Shown here in pieces: positions 36,880 through 45,748 of a stretch of 64,000 bases of DNA. Below the pieces are notes generated by a model. The model made no database searches and was not told the origin of the DNA. It saw nothing but the letters and a program-made list of their open reading frames with translations. Source of the stretch: Frigoribacterium sp. JB110 (lineage in GTDB: Bacteria > Actinomycetota > Actinomycetes > Actinomycetales > Microbacteriaceae); contig NZ_FUIA01000008.1 in NCBI RefSeq assembly GCF_900163665.1, positions 1-64,000 on the forward strand. Direction: 5' to 3'. The stretch's first letter is position 1, and every line of letters begins with the position of its first letter. Made by a program: the position numbers and the translations under genes.

Positions 36880-37193
36880 GGTTGCTCCTGTTCTTCCGCG
36901 GGATCGGGCCGAGCGGTGCCGCGTGGCCTGATGGGCCAGCGGCCGACGATCGGTTCCAGCGGTTCGGTATTGAGATGGTGGAACTTGTAGCGGCCCTCGC
37001 GCCGGGTCTCGACGAGCCCCGCCGACTCGAGCACGTCGATGTGCTGCGTGATCGCCTGACGCGAGGAGGCGAGACCGTGGTTCGTGGCGAGGCGCCCGCA
37101 GATCTCGAAAAGCGTCTGCCCGTCCCTCTCGGTCAGCTCATCGAGGATGAGCCTGCGAGTCGAGTCGGCCAGCGCCGTGAACACGTCGGCCAT
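36876..37193 (-). CDS. ArsR/SmtB-family transcriptional regulator
   Basis: 105 aa winged helix: ADVFTALADSTRRLILDELTERDGQTLFEICGRL, then the recognition helix SSRQAITQHIDVLESAGLV and wing GRYKFHHLNTEPLEPI. No metal-binding Cys cluster is present; this AraC-like YghB-type group often controls VOC or SRPBCC partners. It is the first gene of the regulator-VOC-GNAT operon; a perfect palindrome lies 12 bp upstream of its start. Confidence 0.9.
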   Translation of the reverse strand: MADVFTALADSTRRLILDELTERDGQTLFEICGRLATNHGLASSRQAITQHIDVLESAGLVETRREGRYKFHHLNTEPLEPIVGRWPIRPRGTARPDPAEEQEQP

Positions 37194-37204
37194 GCGACCA
37201 CAAT

Positions 37205-37224
37205 ATGCAAGTAGTGACTTGCAT
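37205..37224. promoter_or_regulatory. Palindromic operator of the ArsR-VOC operon
   Basis: Perfect inverted repeat ATGCAAGT-agtg-ACTTGCAT, 11 bp upstream of the regulator start. AT-rich against its surroundings and the right size for a winged-helix dimer, so autoregulation is likely. Confidence 0.7.
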
Positions 37225-37307
37225 GTCAAGAGAACGCAGGACTGGTGTCGGCGCCGCACGCCAAGCGCTCCGTGCGCGGCGCGGGTGCACGTGCGCCCGC
37301 CACGGGG

Positions 37308-39032
37308 TCAGAACGGGACGTCTGCGGTCGCCGCGTTGGAAGCGGCCAGGGTGGACCAGGCTTGTTTCGCCTTGGCCTTGTTGCCGGTGCGGAGGTCGGC
37401 CAAAGCGCGGCGGGCGCGGGCGCGGGCCTGCGCATCCTCAGGCTCCGCCTGACCCCGATGCTCCGCCGGCACCTTGCTCTCCGGCCGGCCCTGATGCCCC
37501 GCGGGCTCCTCACGCCCCACGTCCCCGCGTCGGACGTGCTCGTGTCGGATGTGGCGGGCGTCTTCGGCGTCGACGAATCGCACCACCGGTGCCGGCCGGG
37601 TCGGGTACTCCATCCCGGCAGGACTCGTCCAGGTCACGTCGCCTCCGGGATGCAATGTCGGGGTCCAGGCAGACTGGTGCTTGAGGACGTGGTGATGGCG
37701 ACACACGTGCGCGAGGTTCCCGACATCGGTGTCCCCGCCGAACGCATAGTCGACCGTGTGGTCGATGTCGGCACCACCCGCGGTGCGGGTGCAGTGCGGG
37801 AACCGGCACGTCTCGTCTCGCGCGACCAGGTATCGGCGCTGCTCGGCGGTCGGCTTATACCGGTCCACGGTCAGCAGCGCACCCGTATCGGGGTGGTGGA
37901 ACAACCGCACCCAATGCGATGCACCCGCTCCTGCCCCGGCGGCTGCGCGCCGTGCGAAGCTCGCGGCCACCGGCCCATACCCGGCCAGATCCGCCGGCTC
38001 GTCCTCCAACCTCGCGAGCGTCGCCACCGGGATGGTGACATGCACCTTCGCGACGATCGCATCGAGGATGTTCCGCCCGGTCGGATCCGCGACATGGTGC
38101 GCATCCGGGGTGCCCGTGAGGAGCAGATCCGCCGTGATGTCGGCACGGATCTGATCGAACAACCGCTCATCGATGATCGGGTTCCCCTCCGCGTCTACCG
38201 CGGCAGAACCTGAAACATCGGCGCCGGTGGCGGTGTCGCTGGAGGCGTCCGAGCTGCGGTTGTCACCCGCAGCGCCGTTGCGGGCCGCCGCGATGCGGCG
38301 CGCCATCTGCGTCACACGGTCATGCGCGCCGTGCACCGCGACCGCGTCGGAGACCAGGCACAGCTCCGCCATCCCATCATCAAGGTCCCGCACGAACACG
38401 CCCCGCTTCCGCCGAGCCTTCTCATGCCGAGCTTCCAGAGTCTCCGGCTCCAACTCCGCCGCGATCCGCTTCGCGGCCTGCCGCGTGCCCCACACCGTCT
38501 TGGCCCGTGCGTGCGGGAGGACGAGGCGCTCGAACTGCGCCCGCAGGTCATCACCTGCCAAACGGGAGCCCTCGGCGATGACGACGGACACACGGTCCGC
38601 GTCGATCTCACCTGCGCCGAACGCTGTTTTCACGGCCGGGAACTGGTGCTCCACGCTCCACGCCTCACTCAGATCCGCCTGCACCGCCCGACGACTCTCA
38701 CGCGACACCGCGGCGATCTCCCCCGTCATCGCCCGCACCGCCGCATCATCCGGCTCCAGCGCTGGCGCCCCATCCCGAGCTCCCACGACAGGGACACCCT
38801 CCGCGCGAACCTGCTGCCCCTGCGCCACACGCAGCAGCAACTCAGTCACAACCGCCCGACTGGCCTGCATCTGCGCGATCACCTGATCGATCTGCCGACG
38901 CGTCTGCAGCAGACTCGCCGTGGCCTCCGCTTCCCCAGGAGTCGGATCCCACGGCCGCCGCGCGCGCGGCGTGCCTGGCACCGGCGCGCCCGGCACCGCC
39001 GCCGCGGGGTCGAGAATCTGCTGGTTGGTCAT
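37308..39032 (-). CDS. DUF222 / HNH endonuclease-domain protein (13E12-repeat type)
   Basis: 574 aa. The long N-terminal DUF222 region is followed by an HNH-type nuclease domain: RYLVARDETCRFPHCTRTAG, then DIDHTVDYAFGGDTDVGNLAHVCRHHHVLKH. The C-terminal 80 residues are charged and low-complexity. This family is present in many divergent copies in actinobacterial genomes and is associated with REP13E12-type repeats in mycobacteria. The biological role is not established. Confidence 0.88.
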   Translation of the reverse strand: MTNQQILDPAAAVPGAPVPGTPRARRPWDPTPGEAEATASLLQTRRQIDQVIAQMQASRAVVTELLLRVAQGQQVRAEGVPVVGARDGAPALEPDDAAVRAMTGEIAAVSRESRRAVQADLSEAWSVEHQFPAVKTAFGAGEIDADRVSVVIAEGSRLAGDDLRAQFERLVLPHARAKTVWGTRQAAKRIAAELEPETLEARHEKARRKRGVFVRDLDDGMAELCLVSDAVAVHGAHDRVTQMARRIAAARNGAAGDNRSSDASSDTATGADVSGSAAVDAEGNPIIDERLFDQIRADITADLLLTGTPDAHHVADPTGRNILDAIVAKVHVTIPVATLARLEDEPADLAGYGPVAASFARRAAAGAGAGASHWVRLFHHPDTGALLTVDRYKPTAEQRRYLVARDETCRFPHCTRTAGGADIDHTVDYAFGGDTDVGNLAHVCRHHHVLKHQSAWTPTLHPGGDVTWTSPAGMEYPTRPAPVVRFVDAEDARHIRHEHVRRGDVGREEPAGHQGRPESKVPAEHRGQAEPEDAQARARARRALADLRTGNKAKAKQAWSTLAASNAATADVPF

Positions 39033-39400
39033 GACCCCACGATCGCAGTGACCTCCGACATTCCACCCCTGATCGCGGCACCATTCCGACACATCCGAAC
39101 GACCGTTATGCAACCGAGACACGCCATCCCGGCGCCTCGACGCAGTCGGCCGCGACGGCGCCCTCACAACGGACTCGCATGCCTCGTGCGCCATGCAGGC
39201 GCGTCGTCAGGCATCGCCCCGACCTGCGGCGGCCTGCCGGGAGACGTCAAGCTGTTCGCCACGTCCAGTCGCGCAACGGTCCCGAACCTCGATCGACGAC
39301 ATCACAGTGCTCGGAACTCCGACCGCACAGCGTTTCCCTGCAGGGAACTGCTCGCCGCCCTCGCGCGTCCAGCCGACCAGATTCGAGCGGCGAACGATGC
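39033..39400. other. Gene-free stretch between the HNH gene and the DUF1304 gene
   Basis: 368 bases in which I see no open frame with family features, RNA gene or clear repeat. It includes the 5' flank of the HNH gene. Its composition is slightly lower in GC than the neighbours, consistent with a decayed region. Confidence 0.4.
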
Positions 39401-39790
39401 CTACAGGATCAGCCCGATCGCCAGCACGACGACGGCGACCAGCGGCACGGTTCCCTGCTTGAGCGCCGCTCCCCTGTGCGCCGACGACGACACGAACAGC
39501 ACGACCGCCGCGGCGAGCATCGATCCCGTGCCGGCCAGCGTCAGCGTCGCACCGACCGTGAGGAAGCCGAGGAGCGCCACGACCGCGCCGCCGATCGCCA
39601 GAAGGGCGAGGAACAGGTTGTAGAAGCCCTGGTTGTACGCGAGCTGCTTCGTGGCACGCGCCGCATCCGCGTCCGCCGTGCCGAACGTCGCCATCGCGCG
39701 CGGGCTCTCCCATGCAACGGACTCGAGATAGAAGATGAACACGTGCAACAGTGCGGCAAGAATCGCGACGATGAATCCGGCGATGATCAT
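39401..39790 (-). CDS. DUF1304 integral membrane protein
   Basis: 129 aa with four hydrophobic segments (about 2-22, 50-72, 76-96 and 108-128). FIFYLESVAWESP and NQGFYNLFLALLAIGG are family hallmarks. The ATG at 39790 follows AGAGGAAAGG. Function unknown. Confidence 0.87.
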   Translation of the reverse strand: MIIAGFIVAILAALLHVFIFYLESVAWESPRAMATFGTADADAARATKQLAYNQGFYNLFLALLAIGGAVVALLGFLTVGATLTLAGTGSMLAAAVVLFVSSSAHRGAALKQGTVPLVAVVVLAIGLIL

Positions 39791-39889
39791 GATGCTGCCT
39801 TTCCTCTGGCCGACGGCCATCGTGGCGTGCTCCCTTGACGGGAGATACTGGCACGAATGGTTCGAGACGCGATAGGCGGCTCGCTGCAT

Positions 39890-40546
39890 TCACGCCGAGC
39901 GCCCCCGCCCGGCCCCGTGCGACTCGATCACCGCACGGAACGCCCGAGCCAGAGCGGAACTCACGCGATCGGCGTCCGAGAGGTATCCGTTCACCATCGC
40001 GCCGTCCCGCAGCATCATCAGCTCGTCCGCGGCGAGATCCGGAGCATCCGCTCCCGCACCCCTCGCCATGTCCGCCAGCTCAGCTGCGAACCACGCGCGA
40101 TGGCGATCCACCACGACGCGCACCGGATGAGCCGGGTCCGGATATTCGGCAGCCGCGTTGATGAACGAGCAGCCGCGGAACCCCGGACGACAGGTCTCCG
40201 CACCGATCCCCTGCGCCAGCAGCTCGAGCGCCTTGCCCCCGTCGGATCCGACGAACTCGCGAACACCCGTAACAGCCTCGGCTTCGCTGGCCGCCTGCCT
40301 TTCGAGATAGGCGACGATGACGTCGACCTTCGTGCGGAAATGGCGATAGAACGTCACTTTCGTCACATCGGCGCGCTCGATGATCCGATCGGCGCTGGTG
40401 GCGTGGATGCCGTGCGCATAGAACAGCTCGCTCGCCGCGCTCAGAATACGCTCCCGCGTCACCGCACCACGCGGGCCGGGTCGACGCTCACCGCCGCCCC
40501 CCGGATGTTCCGGTGCGGCATCGAAGGTGTGATCCGGCTCGTTCAT
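39890..40546 (-). CDS. TetR/AcrR family regulator
   Basis: 218 aa. The DNA-binding helices are TRERILSAASELFYAHGIHATSADRIIERADVTKVTFYRHF near residues 30-70. The C-terminal domain carries GFRGCSFINAAAEYPD, typical of the YxaF/LmrA-like subgroup. Divergent from the organic-hydroperoxide gene, which it may control. Start at ATG 40546 (GGAGA upstream); an adjacent ATG at 40549 is possible. Confidence 0.88.
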   Translation of the reverse strand: MNEPDHTFDAAPEHPGGGGERRPGPRGAVTRERILSAASELFYAHGIHATSADRIIERADVTKVTFYRHFRTKVDVIVAYLERQAASEAEAVTGVREFVGSDGGKALELLAQGIGAETCRPGFRGCSFINAAAEYPDPAHPVRVVVDRHRAWFAAELADMARGAGADAPDLAADELMMLRDGAMVNGYLSDADRVSSALARAFRAVIESHGAGRGRSA

Positions 40547-40579
40547 CATGTCTCCATCTTGCACCGCTCGCGTCACGGT

Positions 40580-40609
40580 TTGACGTAGGGTTACTAGTTC
40601 GTCTACATT
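40580..40609 (+). promoter_or_regulatory. Candidate ohr promoter with nearby dyad
   Basis: TTGACG (40580-40585) and TACATT (40604-40609) are 18 bp apart. The -10 lies in an AT-rich stretch with a short dyad (GTCT ... AGAC, 40601-40616) that could bind the divergent TetR protein. About 108 bp upstream of ohr. Confidence 0.5.
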
Positions 40610-40716
40610 AGCAGACACGCGGATCGTATGATCCTCGCCGCGCCCCGATCGCCGGGGCACGCACCCGCCGAGCGGACGGCCTTCGCCGACCCGCTCCTCC
40701 GAAAGGGAGAGCACCC

Positions 40717-41145
40717 ATGCCAGACACCCTCTACACCGCGATCGCCACCGCAACCGGAAACGGCCGAGCCGACGGCCGTGCGACCACCGACGATGCACTC
40801 CTCGACGTCGAGCTGGCCATCCCCCGCGAGATGGGCGGACCCGGCGGCGCGACGAACCCCGAGCAGCTGTTCGCCGCCGGATGGGCCGCGTGCTTCCATT
40901 CCGCGCTCAAGTCCGTCGCCGCCGCACAGAAGGTCCGCTTCACGGATTCTGCTGTCGTTGCCGAGGTCGGGATCGGCTCGCTCGGCGAGGGCCGCTTCGG
41001 GCTGTCCGCGGCGCTGCACGCGGAGTTCGGCGGCATCGACCAGGCCACAGCCGACCAGCTCGTCGAGGCCGCCCACGCCGTCTGCCCGTATTCGAACGCC
41101 ACACGCGGCAACATCGAGGTCACGATCGACGCCACCGTGGCGTGA
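40717..41145 (+). CDS. ohr: Organic hydroperoxide resistance protein (Ohr/OsmC)
   Basis: 142 aa thiol peroxidase. Both catalytic Cys are present: AAGWAACFHSAL and HAVCPYSNATRGN. It reduces organic peroxides with dihydrolipoyl-type electron donors in characterised members. Opening MPDTLYTAIATATGNGRADG is standard. It is divergent from a TetR gene rather than the usual MarR-type ohrR. Confidence 0.93.
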   Translation: MPDTLYTAIATATGNGRADGRATTDDALLDVELAIPREMGGPGGATNPEQLFAAGWAACFHSALKSVAAAQKVRFTDSAVVAEVGIGSLGEGRFGLSAALHAEFGGIDQATADQLVEAAHAVCPYSNATRGNIEVTIDATVA

Positions 41146-41173
41146 GTCGGGGCGGACGATAGGTCGAGACGCA

Positions 41174-41206
41174 GAAGAGGCCCCGCCGGAGCGGGGCCTC
41201 TTCTTC
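41174..41206 (+). terminator. Terminator after ohr
   Basis: 13-bp perfect stem (41174-41186 and 41191-41203) with loop CGGA and a short T-containing tail. It sits between ohr and the opposing tRNA gene. Confidence 0.8.
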
Positions 41207-41223
41207 ACTGTCTCAACACAGTG

Positions 41224-41296
41224 TGGAGCATAGGGGATTCGAACCCCTGACCTTCTCATTGCGAACGAGACGCGCTACCAACTGCGCCAATGCCCC
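41224..41296 (-). tRNA. tRNA-Ala (anticodon CGC)
   Basis: 73-nt cloverleaf without encoded CCA. Acceptor GGGGCAT pairs with ATGCTCC; the anticodon stem TCTCG/TGAGA encloses loop TTCGCAA (anticodon CGC, reads GCG); the T arm is AGGGG-TTCGAAT-CCCCT. Discriminator A. All arms pair, with one G-T pair in the anticodon stem. Confidence 0.95.
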
Positions 41297-41398
41297 TGAT
41301 CAACCTCATATACATTACCAGATCGCCGACGGCGGGCTCGCCATGGGCGATCATCGGGCGGGCCAGGATGACGACGCAACCGGATGTCGCCGCCGACG

Positions 41399-42619
41399 TC
41401 AGCCGGCCGCGCGGCGGGCCAGCAGTGTGCGGACGTGCTGCTCGATCTCGGCGTCGTCAACGTAGCCCATCGCCGCGTATCGGCTCGGCTCCGGAGCCGA
41501 CGCGGCGGGCGTCGACGCAGGTTCCGCCACGTCAACCGGAACGGACGCCGCGGGCTCCCCGCGACGCGGGGACCGGATCGGCACCGGCTCGGGACGCATA
41601 CGTTCGGCCTTCTCCCGCAGCGCCTCTTCCTCGGCGGCGCGCAGCAGCTCTTCCCTCGCGGCCTGCGCAGCGGCGACCGAGGCCGCCTGCGAGCCGGCCG
41701 TCGTCGACAGCGGTGCGGGAATCCTGCGCGGGGTCCAGCCGCGATCGGCGGCGTTCAGCAGGCGGGACTCGGCGCCGCGTTCGTCACGCTCGACTGCGAC
41801 CGTGACGGCATCGTTCGCTCCCGAAGCCGACCAGCGCTGCTCGCGATCCGAGGCTCGCCGGGCGACACGCGCCATCCGGCGCAGCGTCAGCACGGCGACG
41901 GCGAACACGGCGATGCCGCCTGCTGCGAAGCCCGCCCATGCGCTGAGCGCAGCACCGGCCACGGCGACCCACGCGCCCCATCCGGTGAGTGCGATCCCCG
42001 ACAGAGCGATCAGGCTCGCCGCGAGGCGAACTCGTCGACGTGCAGTCGCCCGGTCATCGCGCGTCGGGCTGACGGCCGTCGCAGCGTCGCGCTCCTCTGG
42101 CTGTTCATACGCCGGTACCCGCTCACGCGTGGCCCTGCGCTCCTCACGAGCCGTGGCGACGCTGCGCGCCTCCAGCCGCTTCTGCGCGTCGGCTTCCCTC
42201 GCGTCGGCACGCCGCTGGGCATCGAGCTCGCGCTCTGCCTCGCGCCGATCGAGCTCGGCCTGCGCTGCCTCGAGCCGCTGACGGCGCTCTTCGATATCGG
42301 CAAGCTCCCGCTCGCGCTCGAGGCGTGACTGCTCAGCCTCGATCTCTTCGCGCTCGCGCTGCAGCCGCTCGACTTCGGCCTGTGCTCTGCGTGCGGCCTT
42401 CTGCTGAGACCGCGCCTGGCGTGCGGTCAGCTCGACCCGCACCTCCTCCGGCGTCTCGCTCGTCTCGGCGAGAACGCGCAGTGCGCGGTTCAGCCGCAAT
42501 GCGTTGCGCTCCGACGCGTCGTAGCGCGATCGGCGCATGATGCTCGGCAAGAGATACAGCAGCCAGAGCAGCACAGCGACGAGTACGACGACGCCTCCGC
42601 CCAGCACCTGTCCTCCCAT
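41399..42619 (-). CDS. GlpR/SepX-like membrane protein near galU
   Basis: 406 aa. An N-terminal TM (GVVVLVAVLLWLLYLLPSIM) precedes a long Arg/Glu/Ala coiled-coil region (about 65-185), then two hydrophobic segments (about 200-245) and a C-terminal tail ending in a conserved-looking RYAAMGYVDDAEIEQHV. Position beside rimJ-like and galU genes, with this topology, matches the divisome receptor GlpR (SepX) of Corynebacterium/Streptomyces. Assignment rests on synteny and topology, not alignment. Confidence 0.65.
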   Translation of the reverse strand: MGGQVLGGGVVVLVAVLLWLLYLLPSIMRRSRYDASERNALRLNRALRVLAETSETPEEVRVELTARQARSQQKAARRAQAEVERLQREREEIEAEQSRLERERELADIEERRQRLEAAQAELDRREAERELDAQRRADAREADAQKRLEARSVATAREERRATRERVPAYEQPEERDAATAVSPTRDDRATARRRVRLAASLIALSGIALTGWGAWVAVAGAALSAWAGFAAGGIAVFAVAVLTLRRMARVARRASDREQRWSASGANDAVTVAVERDERGAESRLLNAADRGWTPRRIPAPLSTTAGSQAASVAAAQAAREELLRAAEEEALREKAERMRPEPVPIRSPRRGEPAASVPVDVAEPASTPAASAPEPSRYAAMGYVDDAEIEQHVRTLLARRAAG

Positions 42620-42688
42620 GCCGCAACGCTAAGCGAGAGCTCTCGTATACCGCGCTCGACGCGCGGACGCCAGGTGAGACTCGCCGTG

Positions 42689-43300
42689 CTACTGAGGGAT
42701 GGCCCCCGCGTCGGGCGGCACGCGGCCCTCCACCCAGCGCTTCAGCACGCCGTCCGGAACGTCCTCGCGCACGAGCGCGAACGCATGATGGTCACGCCAA
42801 TCACCGTCGATGTGGATGTATCTGCGCCGGAATCCCTCGTAGCGGAAGCCCAGCTTCTGCACCACGCGCAGGCTCGCCGCGTTCTCGGGCCTGATGCAGA
42901 CCTCCATCCGGTGCAGCCCCATATCGAAGAAGCACATGTCGGTTGCCAGCGCCACCGACGCCGGCGTGACGCCGCGCCCCGCAAAACGTTCGCTCACCCA
43001 GTAGCCGATCGTCGCCGACTCCAACGAACCGCGGGCGATGCCCCACACGTTCAGCTGACCGGCCACCTCGCCGGCGTACTCCATCACGAGCGGCACGCCG
43101 CCGCCTTCGCGGTACTGCTGAAGCAGCCGTCTGATCGACAGGCGCATGTCGAAGGAGATGCCGCCGCGCGGGCTCGTCGCCTCCCACGGCCTCAGCCATG
43201 TGCGGTTGGTCAGCAGCTCGTTCTGCAGCGTGCGCGCGTCGCGGGGGCGGACGAGCCGGATGGACACAGGTCCATGGCTGTGCGCCAGCGTCGATTCCAT
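42689..43300 (-). CDS. RimJ/RimL-type GNAT N-acetyltransferase
   Basis: 203 aa. IRLVRPRDARTLQNELLTNRTWLRPWEAT and the CoA loop WVSERFAGRGVTPASVALA match the RimJ/RimL group, followed by HRMEVCIRPENAASLRVVQKLGFRYEG. Possibly a protein N-terminal acetyltransferase. The ATG at 43300 has AGGAAG upstream and lies 20 bp after the galU stop. Confidence 0.88.
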   Translation of the reverse strand: MESTLAHSHGPVSIRLVRPRDARTLQNELLTNRTWLRPWEATSPRGGISFDMRLSIRRLLQQYREGGGVPLVMEYAGEVAGQLNVWGIARGSLESATIGYWVSERFAGRGVTPASVALATDMCFFDMGLHRMEVCIRPENAASLRVVQKLGFRYEGFRRRYIHIDGDWRDHHAFALVREDVPDGVLKRWVEGRVPPDAGAIPQ

Positions 43301-43320
43301 CTGGCTTCCTGCGCCGCGGG

Positions 43321-44208
43321 CTACAGGCCCGCCGCGAACTCCTTGATCCACGGACGCAGCTCAGGGCCGAGGTCGTCGCGGTCGGCGGCGAGCCTCATGA
43401 TCGCTTTGATGTAGTCGAGCTTGTCGCCGGTGTCGTAGCGGCGCCCGCGGAAGATCACGCCGTACACGTCGGGCTGCGCGGGATCGGCTGCGACTTCCTT
43501 GAGCGCGTCGGTGAGCTGGATCTCGCCGCCCTTGCCAGGCGCGGTGTGCTCGAGCACTCCGAAGATCTCGGGCGTGAGCAGGTAGCGACCGATGATCGCG
43601 AGGTTGCTCGGGGCATCCTCCTTCGCCGGCTTCTCTACGAGATCGGTGACCTTCACGACGTCGGGGTCGTCGGTCGCTTCGACCGAAGCGCACCCGTACA
43701 TCGAGATGCTCTCGGGGTCGACCTCCATCAGCGCGACGACCATGACGCCGCGCTTCTCGTTGACCTCGATCATCTTCGTCAGCAGCGGGTCGCGCTCGTC
43801 GATCAGATCGTCGCCGAGCATGACGGCGAACGGCGCATCGCCCACGTGCTGCTTCGCACGGTGGACGGCGTGGCCGAGCCCCTTCGGCTCGCCCTGACGC
43901 AGCAGGTGCACGTCGGCGAGGTCGCTCGAGCGCTGCACGTGGCCGAGCCGAGAGTCATCGCCCTTCTCTGTGAGCCTGCCCTCGAGCTCAGGCACCGAGT
44001 CGAAGTGGTTCGCGATCGCGTTCTTGTTGCGGCCGATGATCATCAGCACGTCGCGGATACCGGCGGCCACCGCCTCTTCGACGACGTACTGGATGGCCGG
44101 CTTGTCGACGACCGGCAGCATCTCCTTCGGCGTTGCCTTCGTCGCGGGCAGGAAACGCGTGCCGAGGCCCGCGACCGGCATCACGGCCTTGATCTTTGCT
44201 CGTTCCAT
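43321..44208 (-). CDS. galU: UTP--glucose-1-phosphate uridylyltransferase
   Basis: 295 aa. The nucleotide-binding start is KAVMPVAGLGTRFLPATKATPKEMLPV, with KPAIQYVVEEAV, GEPKGLGHAVHRAKQHVGDAPFAVMLGDDLI and the catalytic-site EKPAKEDAPSNLAIIGRYLL. It makes UDP-glucose for cell-envelope polysaccharides. Divergent from the 5-FCL gene. Confidence 0.96.
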   Translation of the reverse strand: MERAKIKAVMPVAGLGTRFLPATKATPKEMLPVVDKPAIQYVVEEAVAAGIRDVLMIIGRNKNAIANHFDSVPELEGRLTEKGDDSRLGHVQRSSDLADVHLLRQGEPKGLGHAVHRAKQHVGDAPFAVMLGDDLIDERDPLLTKMIEVNEKRGVMVVALMEVDPESISMYGCASVEATDDPDVVKVTDLVEKPAKEDAPSNLAIIGRYLLTPEIFGVLEHTAPGKGGEIQLTDALKEVAADPAQPDVYGVIFRGRRYDTGDKLDYIKAIMRLAADRDDLGPELRPWIKEFAAGL

Positions 44209-44289
44209 GGCCCCACCCTAAGCGATCCCCCGGGCAATCAGCCGGAATGACTTCCCGCGCCGATGCGGCGCCCCGCCTACACTCGTGGC

Positions 44290-44877
44290 ATGGCGGACGA
44301 GGCACGGCAGGTGAAGCGGGCGCTGCGCGCGGAGGTGCGCGAGCGCAGACGGACGCTCACACCGGCCCAGCTCGAGCAGGCGGCCGCGGGAATCGCCGAG
44401 CAGCTCGAAGCCCTCGTCACCGCTCGCGGCGCATCGAGCGTCTCGTGCTATCTCTCCTCCCCCACCGAACCCGGCACGCGCGGTTTCCTCGCGGCGGGCA
44501 TGGAACGGGGTCTGCGCATCCTGCTGCCGATCTCGCGCGACGACGGCCTGCTCGATTGGACCGTCGCCGATCCGCGCGGCCGCGAGGTCGACACGGCGGT
44601 CGGCGTGCCAGAGGCGGTCGGCGAGGCACTCGGGCCGCTCGCGGTGCGGGACGTCGACCTGATGATCGTCCCTGCCTCCGCCGTCGACGGCGAAGGATGG
44701 CGGATGGGCTGGGGCCGCGGCTACTACGACAGGACGCTCGGCTCCTTGACGAACAGGACTCCCAGATACGCGGTGATCTATGATTCGGAGTTGGTGGACG
44801 CGGTGCCCCGCGAGGTGCACGATCAACCCGTGACGGGCGTCGTCACCCCCACCCGCACGATCACCTTCGCGCGCTGA
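44290..44877 (+). CDS. 5-formyltetrahydrofolate cyclo-ligase
   Basis: 195 aa. KRALRAEVRERRRTLTPAQL opens it; the ATP/folate site motif GWRMGWGRGYYDRTL is present, and it ends with VTPTRTITF-type sequence. It recycles 5-formyl-THF. The ATG at 44290 lacks a strong ribosome site. Its place opposite galU is conserved in actinobacteria. Confidence 0.92.
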   Translation: MADEARQVKRALRAEVRERRRTLTPAQLEQAAAGIAEQLEALVTARGASSVSCYLSSPTEPGTRGFLAAGMERGLRILLPISRDDGLLDWTVADPRGREVDTAVGVPEAVGEALGPLAVRDVDLMIVPASAVDGEGWRMGWGRGYYDRTLGSLTNRTPRYAVIYDSELVDAVPREVHDQPVTGVVTPTRTITFAR

Positions 44878-44898
44878 GTCCCGACGAGTGAGGTCCCG

Positions 44899-45183
44899 TT
44901 GCCCACATACGCCTACGCCTGCAAGAGCTGCGGCCACGCCTTCGACGCCGTGCAGGCGTTCTCCGAGCCTTCGCTGAAGGAATGCCCCGCGTGCGAGGGC
45001 TCCCTGCGCAAGGTCTACGGGTCGATCGGAGTCACCTTCAACGGCTCAGGGTTCTACCGCACTGACTCACGCGGGTCGGCCGGGGCATCTGAGTCCAGTT
45101 CCGGCGCGGCATCCGGAGATTCGACCACATCTGCGCCATCATCTGATTCCGGAGCGAAAGCTCCCGCACCGGCGTCTTCCTGA
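44899..45183 (+). CDS. FmdB-family zinc ribbon protein
   Basis: 94 aa starting at TTG 44899 with GAGG upstream (decoded MPTYAYACKSCGHAFDAVQ). The zinc ribbon is CKSCG ... CPACEG, followed by KVYGSIGVTFNGSGFYRTDS. A Ser/Ala-rich disordered tail of about 35 residues follows. The family is probably regulatory or a folding factor; function unproven. Confidence 0.9.
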   Translation: MPTYAYACKSCGHAFDAVQAFSEPSLKECPACEGSLRKVYGSIGVTFNGSGFYRTDSRGSAGASESSSGAASGDSTTSAPSSDSGAKAPAPASS

Positions 45184-45255
45184 CCCGGCGCGCGCACTCG
45201 CGCAACTTCGTTGAGTGCCGTTCGGCCGCCCGGCCGACGGGGGAAAGGAATCAGG

Positions 45256-45657
45256 ATGTTCCAGGGCTTCAAAGAGTTCATCATGCGCGGCAGCGTGATC
45301 GAGTTGGCCGTTGCCGTCGTCATCGGCGGCGCATTCACCGCGATCGTCAATGCCTTCGTCGAGGCGATCATCAACCCGCTGATCGGCGCATTCGTTCCCG
45401 CAGGCGACCTCGCGGCGTGGACGATCACGATTCCCGGCATCGTGACCGACGCGGAGCTGGGCGTCGGCGCCATCATCTCTGCGGCGATCAACTTCATCGC
45501 GATCGCGCTCGTGGTGTACTTCGCGCTGGTCATGCCGATGAACAAGCTCGCGGAGCGACGTGCCGCGAAGCAGCCCGTCGAAGACGAGCCGGCAGCCGCG
45601 ACGCAGGAGGAGCTGCTCGCTGAGATCCGCGACCTGCTCGCCAAGGATCGCGCCTGA
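45256..45657 (+). CDS. mscL: Large-conductance mechanosensitive channel
   Basis: 133 aa, two TM helices. GFKEFIMRGSVIELAVAVVIGGAFTAIVNA is the N-terminal amphipathic helix and TM1; TM2 is FIAIALVVYFALVMPMNKL; the C-terminal helix EELLAEIRDLLAK forms the cytoplasmic bundle. It opens under osmotic downshock. The ATG at 45256 follows GGGAAAGGAATC. Confidence 0.94.
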   Translation: MFQGFKEFIMRGSVIELAVAVVIGGAFTAIVNAFVEAIINPLIGAFVPAGDLAAWTITIPGIVTDAELGVGAIISAAINFIAIALVVYFALVMPMNKLAERRAAKQPVEDEPAAATQEELLAEIRDLLAKDRA

Positions 45658-45677
45658 TCCGACCCGATACGCACACA

Positions 45678-45714
45678 GCGGGCGCCGCATCCGGATGATC
45701 CGGGCGGCGCCCGC
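45678..45714 (+). terminator. Terminator after mscL
   Basis: 11-bp arms GCGGGCGCCGC and GCGGCGCCCGC (45678-45688, 45704-45714) with a further self-complementary CCGG pair in the loop; no T-run. Confidence 0.78.
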
Positions 45715-45748
45715 TTCGTCGTCGGTGCGCCATGTCGGAGGCGAGGCG

